From the NCBI GenBank assembly GCA_031376455.1, contig JANMDU010000145.1:1-17903 (forward strand): a stretch of 17,903 bases of DNA, given 5' to 3'. Of the stretch, positions 7,266-14,095 are shown piece by piece; position 1 is the stretch's first letter; each line of letters opens with the position of its first letter. The translations under genes and the position numbers were made by a program. A model generated the notes under the pieces. It had not been told where the DNA came from. It searched no databases and saw only the letters and a program-made list of their open reading frames with translations. Origin of the DNA: JANMDU01 sp031376455 (GTDB lineage: Bacteria > Pseudomonadota > Gammaproteobacteria > Burkholderiales > Burkholderiaceae_C).

Positions 7266-7763
7266 TCAAGCGACCTGAGCGTCAAAGGGCTGCGCCATCG
7301 GGCACGCGATGGCACGACGTAAAGCCAGCCATCCGCCGGGGGTGGCTGCGCGATCGATGTGCCTGCCTTCGAGATGAAACCACTGTGTTGTTTTTAGAAA
7401 AGGCTTGTTTTGAACTGGATTCGCGCAAAAGCGCACCAACATGTAGCCTTGCAGATCAAGATGGCAGACACAAGTTCCCGCCATGGTCTCTTCGCCTCCC
7501 AGCCCTTGCCCTTGCCTTTGCCAATGCCACACGCCATGTGCGTAGTGCAAGCTGCCTGGCTGGCGCAGATAAGCATCGCGTAATATCAAAAAACCAGCAG
7601 TGATTGCAAGCATCAAAAATACGCTGTATTTTAAAGAAAATAGGCCTGTAGCCGGCATAAAACTTGTGCAAAGTGCTATCATAATTATAGTGATGATCCA
7701 CGCCGCCCAGCGGTACACCTGACTTGCGCCAGGCGAGAATGTGAGTGCGGGCGGATAGCGCAT
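7266..7763 (-). CDS. small membrane protein between fabF and rpoE, possibly YgfX-like
   Basis: 165 residues, no function assigned. A hydrophobic hairpin covers about residues 19-60 (AAWIITIIMIALC, then a short turn near PATGLFSLKY, then SVFLMLAITAGFLIL), followed by a soluble part with WHW (near 80), HLDLQGYMLVRF and GGWLALRRAI. This layout resembles small YgfX-type membrane proteins and, from memory, a protein found at this position in related genomes; I hold that link loosely. I chose the ATG at 7763. A TTG at 7799 overlapping the fabF stop (TTGA) would give 177 residues. No good ribosome site precedes either. Residues 25-39, most of the first helix, are encoded by an inverted copy of the dispersed repeat. 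One base separates its stop from the rpoE start. Confidence 0.7.
   Translation of the reverse strand: MRYPPALTFSPGASQVYRWAAWIITIIMIALCTSFMPATGLFSLKYSVFLMLAITAGFLILRDAYLRQPGSLHYAHGVWHWQRQGQGLGGEETMAGTCVCHLDLQGYMLVRFCANPVQNKPFLKTTQWFHLEGRHIDRAATPGGWLALRRAIACPMAQPFDAQVA
7649..7690 (-). repeat. dispersed ~42-bp repeat, inverted copy inside the pre-rpoE membrane protein gene
   Basis: On the + strand TAGCCGGCATAAAACTTGTG, then CAAAGTGCTATCATAATTAT and AG. It is the reverse complement of the family pattern, with GCCGGC end, GTGCAAAG for the core and the GTGCTATC...ATAG tail. It is the only copy in this orientation. It encodes TIIMIALCTSFMPAT, most of the first predicted membrane helix. Confidence 0.65.
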
Positions 7764-7795
7764 CGCTGGAAATTTTGCGCTGAGTCTTGCGCTGA

Positions 7796-9040
7796 TCAAA
7801 CGCGCTTGAACACTAAAGCGCCATTCGTGCCGCCAAAACCGAAATTGTTTTTCAGCGCAATTTTGATGTCTTTTTTGCGAGCGGTATTGGCGCAGTAATC
7901 CAAATCGCATTCTGGATCTTGATTGTGAAGATTGATCGTAGGCGGGATGGTTTGATGATGCAGCGCAAGCACCGTGAATACACTCTCCAACCCGCCAGCG
8001 CCACCCAGTAAATGGCCCGTCGCGCCCTTGGTGGAGCTGACCACTAAATTTTTGGCGTGCTCACCAAACGCGGCCTTTATCGCATTCGATTCGTTGATAT
8101 CGCCCAGCGGCGTGGAGGTGCCATGCGCGTTCACGTAATCGACGTCGCCGGGCTTCAGATCAGCGTTGGCCAAGGCGCTAAGCATGGCGCGGCGCGGGCC
8201 ATCCATGTTGGGTGCCGTCATGTGACCAGCATCTGCGCTCATGCCAAAACCAGAGATTTCGGCATAAATCTTCGCGCCACGCGCGACAGCGTGCTCGTAT
8301 TCTTCTATGACCATCACGCCCGCGCCTTCGCCAAGTACAAAGCCATCGCGATCTTTGTCGAAAGGGCGGGATGCCGTGGCGGGATCGTCGTTACGCGTCG
8401 AGAGCGCGCGCATTGCAGCGAATCCGCCCACACCGAGGGGCGAGACGGTCGCCTCCGAGCCGCCGCAGATCATCACATCCGCGTCGCCATACTCGATCAT
8501 GCGCGCGGAGATGCCAATCGCATGCAAGCCCGTGGTGCAGGCTGTGACGACGGCGATATTAGGGCCTTTGAAGCCATATTTCATGCTCACATGACCAGAA
8601 ATCATGTTGATGATGCTGGCTGGCACAAAGAAAGGCGTGATGCGGCGCGGGCCGCGCGCATTCAGCTCGGCATGCGTGTTTTCGATCAACGGCAGTCCGC
8701 CAATGCCCGAGCCAATATTCACGCCAATTCTTACCGATTGCTCTTCGGTTAATGCTTCATTGGTAGAAAGGCCAGAATCTTTCACAGCTTGCACTGCCGC
8801 AGCAATACCGTAGTGGATGAACGTGTCCATCGTGCGAGCTTCTTTGGAAGACATGTAGTCCTCCACATTAAAGCCCTTGACCTCGCCTGCAATTTTGCAA
8901 GAAAAAGCGCTGGCATCAAATTTTGTGATCGCGCCTATGCCCGATTGCCCTGCAATCAGCGCAGCCCAGCTCGATTCCACGGTATTGCCGACCGGGCTGA
9001 TACAGCCCAAACCTGTAACCACTACGCGACGTTTGCTCAT
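7796..9040 (-). CDS. fabF: beta-ketoacyl-ACP synthase II
   Basis: 414 residues. It condenses acyl-ACP with malonyl-ACP in fatty-acid elongation. The Cys-His-His triad is visible: Cys168 in VVTACTTGLHAIG, His306 in VNAHGTSTPLGD and His343 in KGATGHLLGGAGG, with Lys338 of the STKGA motif. Further family segments are VTGLGCISPVGN (8-19) and GEGAGVMVIEEYE. Length is typical of FabF. It follows acpP after 85 bp that contain a strong terminator-like hairpin, so it may be transcribed at a lower level or partly on its own. Only a weak GAG lies before the ATG. The stop overlaps a possible TTG start of the next gene. Confidence 0.97.
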   Translation of the reverse strand: MSKRRVVVTGLGCISPVGNTVESSWAALIAGQSGIGAITKFDASAFSCKIAGEVKGFNVEDYMSSKEARTMDTFIHYGIAAAVQAVKDSGLSTNEALTEEQSVRIGVNIGSGIGGLPLIENTHAELNARGPRRITPFFVPASIINMISGHVSMKYGFKGPNIAVVTACTTGLHAIGISARMIEYGDADVMICGGSEATVSPLGVGGFAAMRALSTRNDDPATASRPFDKDRDGFVLGEGAGVMVIEEYEHAVARGAKIYAEISGFGMSADAGHMTAPNMDGPRRAMLSALANADLKPGDVDYVNAHGTSTPLGDINESNAIKAAFGEHAKNLVVSSTKGATGHLLGGAGGLESVFTVLALHHQTIPPTINLHNQDPECDLDYCANTARKKDIKIALKNNFGFGGTNGALVFKRV

Positions 9041-9073
9041 AAGCTACTCAACAAAAATCTTGGGGAATTAAAC

Positions 9074-9108
9074 AAAAAAGGGCAGGCGGCTTTTCAGCCA
9101 CCAGCCCT
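9074..9108 (-). terminator. intrinsic terminator between acpP and fabF
   Basis: On the - strand AGGGCTGGTGGCT (9108-9096), loop GAAA, AGCCGCCTGCCCT (9091-9079), then six T (9079-9074, overlapping the stem foot). The stem has 11 Watson-Crick pairs, one G-T pair and one T-T mismatch. It starts 18 nt after the acpP stop and ends 33 nt before the fabF ATG. This is a strong Rho-independent terminator shape and could let acpP be expressed far above fabF. Confidence 0.85.
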
Positions 9109-9125
9109 GTCTTGGCTAACGACGC

Positions 9126-9365
9126 TTAAGCCTTTTTATGGCTATTCGCGTAATCAATCGCTGCGGCCACAGTGGTGATCTTCTCGGCATCTTCATCCGG
9201 AATCTCAATACCAAACTCATCTTCCAAAGCCATCACCAGCTCCACGGTGTCGAGCGAGTCCGCACCCAAATCGGCCACGAAGGCTTTCTCTGGTGTGACT
9301 TGCGACTCTTCCACGCCGAGTTGTTCGGCAATAATTTTTTTGACACGTGCTTCGATATCACTCAT
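9126..9365 (-). CDS. acpP: acyl carrier protein
   Basis: 79 residues, acidic. It carries acyl chains on a 4'-phosphopantetheine arm for fatty-acid and phospholipid synthesis. The attachment Ser37 lies in ADLGADSLDTVEL, and the recognition helix II (DSLDTVELVMALEDEFGIEI) is canonical. A clear Shine-Dalgarno GAGGG (9370-9374) precedes the ATG. It is flanked by candidate RNA hairpins on both sides (9402-9435 and 9074-9108), which suggests a separately stable or abundant transcript. Confidence 0.98.
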   Translation of the reverse strand: MSDIEARVKKIIAEQLGVEESQVTPEKAFVADLGADSLDTVELVMALEDEFGIEIPDEDAEKITTVAAAIDYANSHKKA

Positions 9366-9401
9366 AAGTCCCTCTGAGGGTTGTTGAAAACAATTGGATT
9401 C

Positions 9402-9435
9402 TACCCGGTTAGAGCCTGTTCTCTAGTCCCGGGTA
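9402..9435 (-). promoter_or_regulatory. hairpin just after the fabG stop, upstream of acpP
   Basis: TACCCGG (9402-9408) pairs with CCGGGTA (9429-9435), and inside it TAGAG (9410-9414) pairs with CTCTA (9421-9425), with a 6-nt loop. It begins 4 nt after the fabG stop. No strong T-run follows on the - strand, so a processing or stabilising element for the acpP mRNA is as likely as a weak terminator. A TAGAAT resembling a -10 box overlaps the hairpin foot on the - strand; I did not find a good matching -35. Confidence 0.5.
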
Positions 9436-9439
9436 CTGA

Positions 9440-10168
9440 CTACATGTACATCCCACCGTTGACGTGTATTTCTTGCCCAGTAATATAGCCAGCGCGCGGA
9501 CTGGCCACAAAGGCCACGGCATGCGCGATGTCTGCCGGTTTGCCCAAATGGCCGAGCGCGATTTGGCTTAGCAGGGCTTGCTGCTGCGCCTCGGGCAAGC
9601 TGGCCGTCATATCCGTTTCGATGAAGCCGGGGGCGATGCAATTGACGGTGATGTTTCTTGAGCCCAGCTCGCGCGCTAGGGCGCGTGTCATGCCTGCGAG
9701 GCCTGCTTTAGCTGCGGCGTAATTGGCTTGCCCTGCATTGCCCGATGCGCCTACTACGCTCGTGATGTTGACGATACGGCCATAGCGCTGCTTCATCATT
9801 GGGCGAATCACGGCCCGGGAGAGGCGAAACACCGCCTTGAGATTGGTGTCCATCACGGCATCCCAATCGTCATCTTTCATACGCATGGTGAGCTGATCGC
9901 GCGTGATGCCCGCGTTGTTGACCAGCACGTGGATTCCGCCTCGCTCTTTAACGATTTGGTCGATCAATGCATCCGTTGCCGCAGCATCGGTCACGTCCAA
10001 CACCACACCATGAATGCCCGCAGCCGTGATTTTCGCTGCGCCTTCCGCACTCGTGGCCGTGCCGATCACGGTCATGCCAGCGGCTTTCAATTCTTGTGCA
10101 ATCGCAGCGCCAATACCGCGCGTAGCGCCAGTGACTAATGCGATTTGAGGTTCGTTTGTTGTCGTCAT
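9440..10168 (-). CDS. fabG: 3-oxoacyl-ACP reductase
   Basis: 242 residues, short-chain dehydrogenase fold. It performs the NADPH-dependent reduction of 3-oxoacyl-ACP. Features are the nucleotide-binding TGATRGIG (13-20), NNAG (84-87), Asn109, and the catalytic Ser137, Tyr150 and Lys154 (NITSVVGASGNAGQANYAAAK). The C-terminus GYITGQEIHVNGGMYM is typical. The ATG at 10168 is preferred for family length; an in-frame ATG at 10210 would add 14 residues that lie in repeat-like sequence. No strong ribosome site precedes the chosen start. The other genes of the fab operon surround it. Confidence 0.96.
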   Translation of the reverse strand: MTTTNEPQIALVTGATRGIGAAIAQELKAAGMTVIGTATSAEGAAKITAAGIHGVVLDVTDAAATDALIDQIVKERGGIHVLVNNAGITRDQLTMRMKDDDWDAVMDTNLKAVFRLSRAVIRPMMKQRYGRIVNITSVVGASGNAGQANYAAAKAGLAGMTRALARELGSRNITVNCIAPGFIETDMTASLPEAQQQALLSQIALGHLGKPADIAHAVAFVASPRAGYITGQEIHVNGGMYM

Positions 10169-10191
10169 AGTTTCAGTGGATTCAAAGATTG

Positions 10192-10331
10192 AGAAGAACA
10201 CGGAGGTCACGGAGGTTGCACGAAAGTCACAGAAAACACTTGAAGCATCAAGTAATCAGCACATGACTTGAACTGTCTCTTTTCTGAATTTCCCCGTGTC
10301 TTCCGTGGTATTTCCGTGCCTTCCATGTTCT
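10192..10331. repeat. CCGTG-type inverted repeat in the fabD-fabG spacer
   Basis: The left part (10192-10215) contains ACACGGAGGTCACGGAGG. The right part (10294-10331) contains CCGTGTCTTCCGTGGTATT and CCGTGCCTTCCATGTTCT. The outer ends AGAACACGGAGGTCACGGA and the complement of the right end agree at most positions, so this is a palindromic arrangement of iterated CACGGA units. Such CACGGA/TCCGTG iterations are a recurring intergenic repeat type in proteobacteria. Between them is a TCAAGT...ACTTGA inverted pair (10249-10270). This spacer is 170 bp, unusually long for this operon. Confidence 0.6.
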
Positions 10332-10338
10332 AAAAGTC

Positions 10339-11277
10339 TCAGTCCAGCAAGAGTTTAGCTTCAGCCAAAGAAACTGGATCAAACACCGCGCCGCTCACGA
10401 GCTCTGCATCGATGCGTTTGCACATGCCTGCGAGCACCTTGCCCGGCCCGCATTCGATCACGGTGCTCACGCCGCGCGCCTTGATCGCGGCAATGCATTC
10501 GACCCAGCGCACCGGGCCGAAGGCTTGGGCGTAGAGCGCATCTTTGATCTTGGCGGCATCCGTCTCGATGGCGACATCAATGTTGTTGACGACTGGAATT
10601 TGCGGCGCATTGAATGTCAGCGATTCAAGATGCGTCTTCAACTTCTCTGCCGCAGGTTTCATCAAGCTCGAATGAAATGGCGCAGAGACGGCCAGCGGTA
10701 AGCAGCGCTTTGCGCCCTTTGCTTTGAGCAATTCGCAGGCCTTCTCGACGCCTGCTTTACTCCCAGAAATCACCGTTTGCGCCGGATCGTTGAAGTTTGC
10801 TGCTTCAACGATTTCACCAGTAGCGTTTGCCACTTCTGCGCAGACTGCCATCACATCGATAGCGTTCATTCCGAGCACAGCCGCCATCGCTCCCGTGCCC
10901 ACTGGCACAGCCTCTTGCATCGCCGCCGCACGCAAACGCACGGTTTGCACAGCATCGCGCAGCGACAACACGCCCGAGGCCACCAGCGCCGAATACTCCC
11001 CCAGCGAATGCCCAGCGACAACCAACGGCGCAGCGCCGCCTTCAGCCAACCAGACCCGATAAGCCGCCACCCCCGCCACCAACATCACCGGCTGCGTATT
11101 TGTCGTCAGCCCCAATGCCTCCTTCGGCCCTTCTCTGATCAGCTTACCCACGTCCTCGCCCAGCGCTTCCGAGCTTTCTTGCACAACGGAAATCACCGCT
11201 GGGTGATCTCCCCAAGCATCCAACATACCCACAGATTGCGAGCCTTGGCCGGGGAAGACAAATGCAAACTCTTTCAT
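10339..11277 (-). CDS. fabD: malonyl-CoA:ACP transacylase
   Basis: 312 residues. It loads malonyl groups from CoA onto ACP. The nucleophile Ser91 is in GHSLGEYSAL and the catalytic His202 in SAPFHSSLM. The N-terminal FPGQGSQSVGM (8-18), the Arg in TVRLRAAAMQ and VECGPGKVL are all present, and length is normal for the family. A Shine-Dalgarno GGAG lies about 10 nt before the ATG. It sits 19 bp after a GNAT acetyltransferase gene and upstream of fabG. Confidence 0.97.
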   Translation of the reverse strand: MKEFAFVFPGQGSQSVGMLDAWGDHPAVISVVQESSEALGEDVGKLIREGPKEALGLTTNTQPVMLVAGVAAYRVWLAEGGAAPLVVAGHSLGEYSALVASGVLSLRDAVQTVRLRAAAMQEAVPVGTGAMAAVLGMNAIDVMAVCAEVANATGEIVEAANFNDPAQTVISGSKAGVEKACELLKAKGAKRCLPLAVSAPFHSSLMKPAAEKLKTHLESLTFNAPQIPVVNNIDVAIETDAAKIKDALYAQAFGPVRWVECIAAIKARGVSTVIECGPGKVLAGMCKRIDAELVSGAVFDPVSLAEAKLLLD

Positions 11278-11296
11278 TCAACAATTCTCCAAATAA

Positions 11297-11788
11297 TTAT
11301 TCATTGACTAGCGTCCGCGTCATAAAGTAGCTGTACACATCAAGCCCATAGCCTGCGAAAGGGCCGCATTCGACGAAGCCATGCCGCCCATACAAAGCCC
11401 GAGCAGGCGCAGACTGTTGCTGAGGGCCAGTTTCAAGATTGAGGCGCTTCATGCCGCGCTCCCGAGCAACGCTCAGAATATGAACCATCATCGCATCGCC
11501 CACGCCTTTGCCACGATGTGCATTCGCCGTCCGCATCGATTTGATCTCTGCCTCTTGGCCACCCAAATCTTTAAGCGCCCCGCAGCCCAGCAATGCATCA
11601 CCCTCCCAAAGCGTCCAAAAACTGATCTCCGGGCGGCGCAACTGGTCCAAATCCAGCGCATGCACACTCTCAGGCGGCGACCAAGCGCGCATATCCCGCA
11701 AATGCTCTTCCAAAAGCAGGCGAATCGGCTCGCCTGTCAGATCATCTAAAACAATGCGCCTTGTTGCAGGACGAATAGCCGCGCTCAT
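11297..11788 (-). CDS. GNAT family N-acetyltransferase inside the fab operon
   Basis: 163 residues, GNAT fold. The acetyl-CoA pyrophosphate loop HRGKGVG is at 91-97, with the preceding strand EIKSMRTANA and the later LNLETG and ARALYGRHGFVECGPF segments. SPPESVHALD (37-46) is a signature I associate with YsnE-like acetyltransferases. The substrate is unknown. The ATG at 11788 overlaps the fabH stop (ATGA), strongly suggesting translational coupling; an upstream ATG at 11812 lies inside fabH. It is followed 19 bp later by fabD. A GNAT gene between fabH and fabD is not the usual arrangement in this operon as I know it. Confidence 0.88.
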   Translation of the reverse strand: MSAAIRPATRRIVLDDLTGEPIRLLLEEHLRDMRAWSPPESVHALDLDQLRRPEISFWTLWEGDALLGCGALKDLGGQEAEIKSMRTANAHRGKGVGDAMMVHILSVARERGMKRLNLETGPQQQSAPARALYGRHGFVECGPFAGYGLDVYSYFMTRTLVNE

Positions 11789-12849
11789 AACGTCAGGAGC
11801 ACCGCACCCCAAGTAAACCCGCCACCGACGCCTTCCAGCATCAGCGTCTGCCCCTTTTGGATTTGACCGCTGCGCACGCCGTGGTCAAGCGCCAAGGGAA
11901 TCGAAGCTGCCGAGGTGTTGCCATGATCGGCCACAGTAACGATGACTCGGCTCTCAGGAATTTTGAGCTTTTTGGCGGTGCCGAGCATGATGCGAATGTT
12001 TGCTTGGTGGGGGATGAGCCAATCGATATCGGCCTCGGTTTTGCTCGCCTTGGCGAGCACCGAACGCGCGACATCGGCGAGTACGCCCACAGCCAGCTTG
12101 AAAACCGCTTGGCCGTCCATCTTCAGCAGCGGATCGCCAGAAATCTGCCCACCGTTGACCGTGCCAGGCACGCAAAGCACGCCAACGTGTTTGCCATCGG
12201 CATGCAGCTCGCTGGCCAAGATGCCAGGCTCGCTCGAAGCTTCTAAAACCACCGCACCCGCGCCATCGCCGAACAGCACGCAAGTCGTGCGGTCTTTGAA
12301 ATCCAAGATGCGACTGAACACTTCAGCGCCCACCACAAGGGCACATTTGGCCGCGCCGGTTTTGATCATCGCGTCCGCCACCGTGAGCGCGTAAACGAAG
12401 CCGCTGCACACCGCCTGCACATCGAAGGCGGGGCATCCAGCAATTTTTTTATCTGCTATTGATTGAGTAGCATCTTGCGCAGGTTCTATGCCGGCTAACT
12501 GCTCTTTTTGCTCATAAAGCTGGCCTAATTTGTGTTGCAGAATCGCAGCCGTTGAAGGGAAGATCATGTCTGGCGTCGATGTGGCGCAAATGATCAAATC
12601 GATATCGGCAGCGGTTTTGCCTGAGGCCTGCAAGGCGCTGACGCAAGCAGGTAGCGCCAGATCGCTGGCTGACTGATCCGCAGCGGCAAAGTGGCGATAG
12701 CGGATGCCGGTGCGCTCCACAATCCATTCATCCGAGGTTTCAACCCCTTCTTTGGCGAGGCGGGCAGCCAAATCTGCGTTGGAGAGTTTATTGGCCGGCA
12801 GGTAGCTGCCCGTACCGGTGATGCGGGAATAGATCAGAGCACTTGTCAT
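11785..12849 (-). CDS. fabH: beta-ketoacyl-ACP synthase III with an internal repeat-encoded insertion
   Basis: 354 residues, against about 315-330 for the family. It starts fatty-acid synthesis by condensing acetyl-CoA with malonyl-ACP. The catalytic set is intact: Cys148 (VQAVCSGFVYAL), His281 (IPHQAN) and Asn311 (DHGNTSAAS). The excess length is largely local: between AAILQHKLG (101-109) and GCPAFDVQAVCSGF (138-151) relatives have only two or three residues, while here there are 28 (110-137). The centre of this stretch (about 118-132, LAGIEPAQDATQSIA) is encoded by a dispersed-repeat copy. The reading frame is preserved, so the enzyme is probably functional. No strong ribosome site was seen before the ATG. 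It overlaps the GNAT gene by 4 bp. Confidence 0.96.
   Translation of the reverse strand: MTSALIYSRITGTGSYLPANKLSNADLAARLAKEGVETSDEWIVERTGIRYRHFAAADQSASDLALPACVSALQASGKTAADIDLIICATSTPDMIFPSTAAILQHKLGQLYEQKEQLAGIEPAQDATQSIADKKIAGCPAFDVQAVCSGFVYALTVADAMIKTGAAKCALVVGAEVFSRILDFKDRTTCVLFGDGAGAVVLEASSEPGILASELHADGKHVGVLCVPGTVNGGQISGDPLLKMDGQAVFKLAVGVLADVARSVLAKASKTEADIDWLIPHQANIRIMLGTAKKLKIPESRVIVTVADHGNTSAASIPLALDHGVRSGQIQKGQTLMLEGVGGGFTWGAVLLTL
12456..12499 (+). repeat. dispersed ~42-bp repeat, copy 4, inserted in frame in fabH
   Basis: On the + strand CTATTGATTGAGTAGCATCT, then TGCGCAGGTTCTATGCCGGC and TAAC. It has the GCGCAG core and the full GCCGGCTAAC end, and shares the further extension TGCTC with copy 1. 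A GCTAT...GTAGC inverted pair lies at its left end. The whole extra segment of fabH spans about 12439-12522, so the repeat core carries roughly 17-22 bp of extra sequence on each side. Confidence 0.8.
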
Positions 12850-12929
12850 AAACGTGAGTTTGCCATGCTTTTCGGCGCTTCCGGCTAGCTAAGATTTGGC
12901 GAGAAAACCGGACGCAAAAACGACAAAAG

Positions 12930-13946
12930 TTATGCAGAAGCCGCAGCCAATACTGGCGCTGCGTGGGATATTCGAGTCTTCAACTTGTCGAGTAAGCCAT
13001 GACTAACCGCCTCATACGCCTTAGCCAGAGCTGCTTCAAAAGCCAGCGCATCGGCGGAGCCGTGGCTCTTGAAAACCAAGCCGCGAAGGCCTAAAAGAGC
13101 TGCGCCGTTATATCGCCGGTGATCAACTCGCTCTTTAAATGCAGTTAATACCGAATAAGCGCCGATAGCTGCTGTTTTGGTGAAAATACTGCGAGAAAAC
13201 TCATCTTTGAGAAACTGCCCAATCATCTTGGCCAAGCCTTCACTGGCTTTCAAAGCGACATTACCGACAAATCCGTCACATACGACCAAATCCGTCACAC
13301 CGGTGTAAATATCATTGCCTTCGACGTTGCCATAAAAATTCAGATCGCCGTTTTTAGCAGCAGATCGCAGTAATTCGCCAGTTTTTTTGATGATATCGTT
13401 ACCTTTGATCACTTCTTCGCCAATGTTAAGCAAGCCCACAGAAGGATTGTCTTGGTTGTTCAACACCGAGACCAAGGCCGAACCCATGATGGCGAATTGG
13501 AAGAGATGCTCTGGCTGACAATCCACATTCGCGCCCAAATCAAGCACCGTGGTCGTTTTACCCAAAATATTAGGAAGCTGAGTGGCAATCGCGGGGCGGT
13601 CAATGCCCTCCAGTGTTTTGAGCACATAGCGCGCAATAGCCATGAGTGCGCCGGTGTTGCCTGCCGAGACAGCCGCTTGCGCAGCGCCTTCTTTGACCTG
13701 CGTGATCGCCACGCGCATGGAAGAATCTTTCTTCTTACGCAGCGCGATTTCCAGCGAATCATCCATCGTGACCACGTCATATGCTGACACGATAGTGGCG
13801 CGCGGATGAGAAAAATCTTTCAAAGCGTCAGGCAGCCCCACCAAAAGCAATCGCGCTTGTGGATGACTCTCTAAGAACGCTCTGCACGCTGGCAGTGTGG
13901 ATGAGATGCCGTGATCGCCGCCCATGCAATCCACAGCCAACGTCAT
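12930..13946 (-). CDS. plsX: phosphate acyltransferase PlsX
   Basis: 338 residues. It forms acyl-phosphate from acyl-ACP for the PlsY route of phosphatidic-acid synthesis. Family segments are LAVDCMGGDHG (3-13), SMRVAITQVKEG, AAVSAGNTGALMA, TTVLDLGANVDC, NIGEEVIKGND, VCDGFVGNVALK and GAALLGLRGLVFKSHG. The ATG at 13946 is chosen because the conserved N-terminus begins there and AAGG lies just upstream. An ATG at 13997 would add 17 unconserved residues and lies next to a dispersed repeat. It is preceded by rpmF, but a terminator and the repeat lie between them. fabH starts 80 bp downstream. Confidence 0.95.
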   Translation of the reverse strand: MTLAVDCMGGDHGISSTLPACRAFLESHPQARLLLVGLPDALKDFSHPRATIVSAYDVVTMDDSLEIALRKKKDSSMRVAITQVKEGAAQAAVSAGNTGALMAIARYVLKTLEGIDRPAIATQLPNILGKTTTVLDLGANVDCQPEHLFQFAIMGSALVSVLNNQDNPSVGLLNIGEEVIKGNDIIKKTGELLRSAAKNGDLNFYGNVEGNDIYTGVTDLVVCDGFVGNVALKASEGLAKMIGQFLKDEFSRSIFTKTAAIGAYSVLTAFKERVDHRRYNGAALLGLRGLVFKSHGSADALAFEAALAKAYEAVSHGLLDKLKTRISHAAPVLAAASA

Positions 13947-14014
13947 CCCGCCTTGCGTGGCTCTTAGATGGAAGCTTGATGGCTCTGTCTCGGTCATAAG
14001 TAATATTTAATTTA

Positions 14015-14053
14015 CTATTTAATTGATAGCACTCTGCGCAGTATTTACCGTAC
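14015..14053 (+). repeat. dispersed ~42-bp repeat, copy 5, between rpmF and plsX
   Basis: CTATTTAATTGATAGCACTC, then TGCGCAGTATTTACCGTAC. The left three quarters, including TAGCACTCTGCGCAG, are identical in core to the copy at 1527; the GCCGGCTA end is eroded. It lies in the leader of plsX, between the rpmF terminator and the plsX start. Confidence 0.75.
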
Positions 14054-14095
14054 AAATATGTCGATTAGCTCTAAAAAATGCAGGAAAGCTGATGC

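Noticed and set aside
8057..8752. + strand open frame of 231 codons opposite fabF
   Set aside because: Antisense shadow of fabF, whose catalytic motifs are all intact on the other strand.
10833..10852. CTTCTGCGCAGACTGCC in fabD as another repeat copy
   Set aside because: Only the 8-bp CTGCGCAG core matches; neither flank resembles the family, and the encoded FabD sequence is ordinary.
13947..13997. Earlier ATG for plsX
   Set aside because: The 17 extra residues are unconserved; the conserved N-terminus and an AAGG site support 13946.
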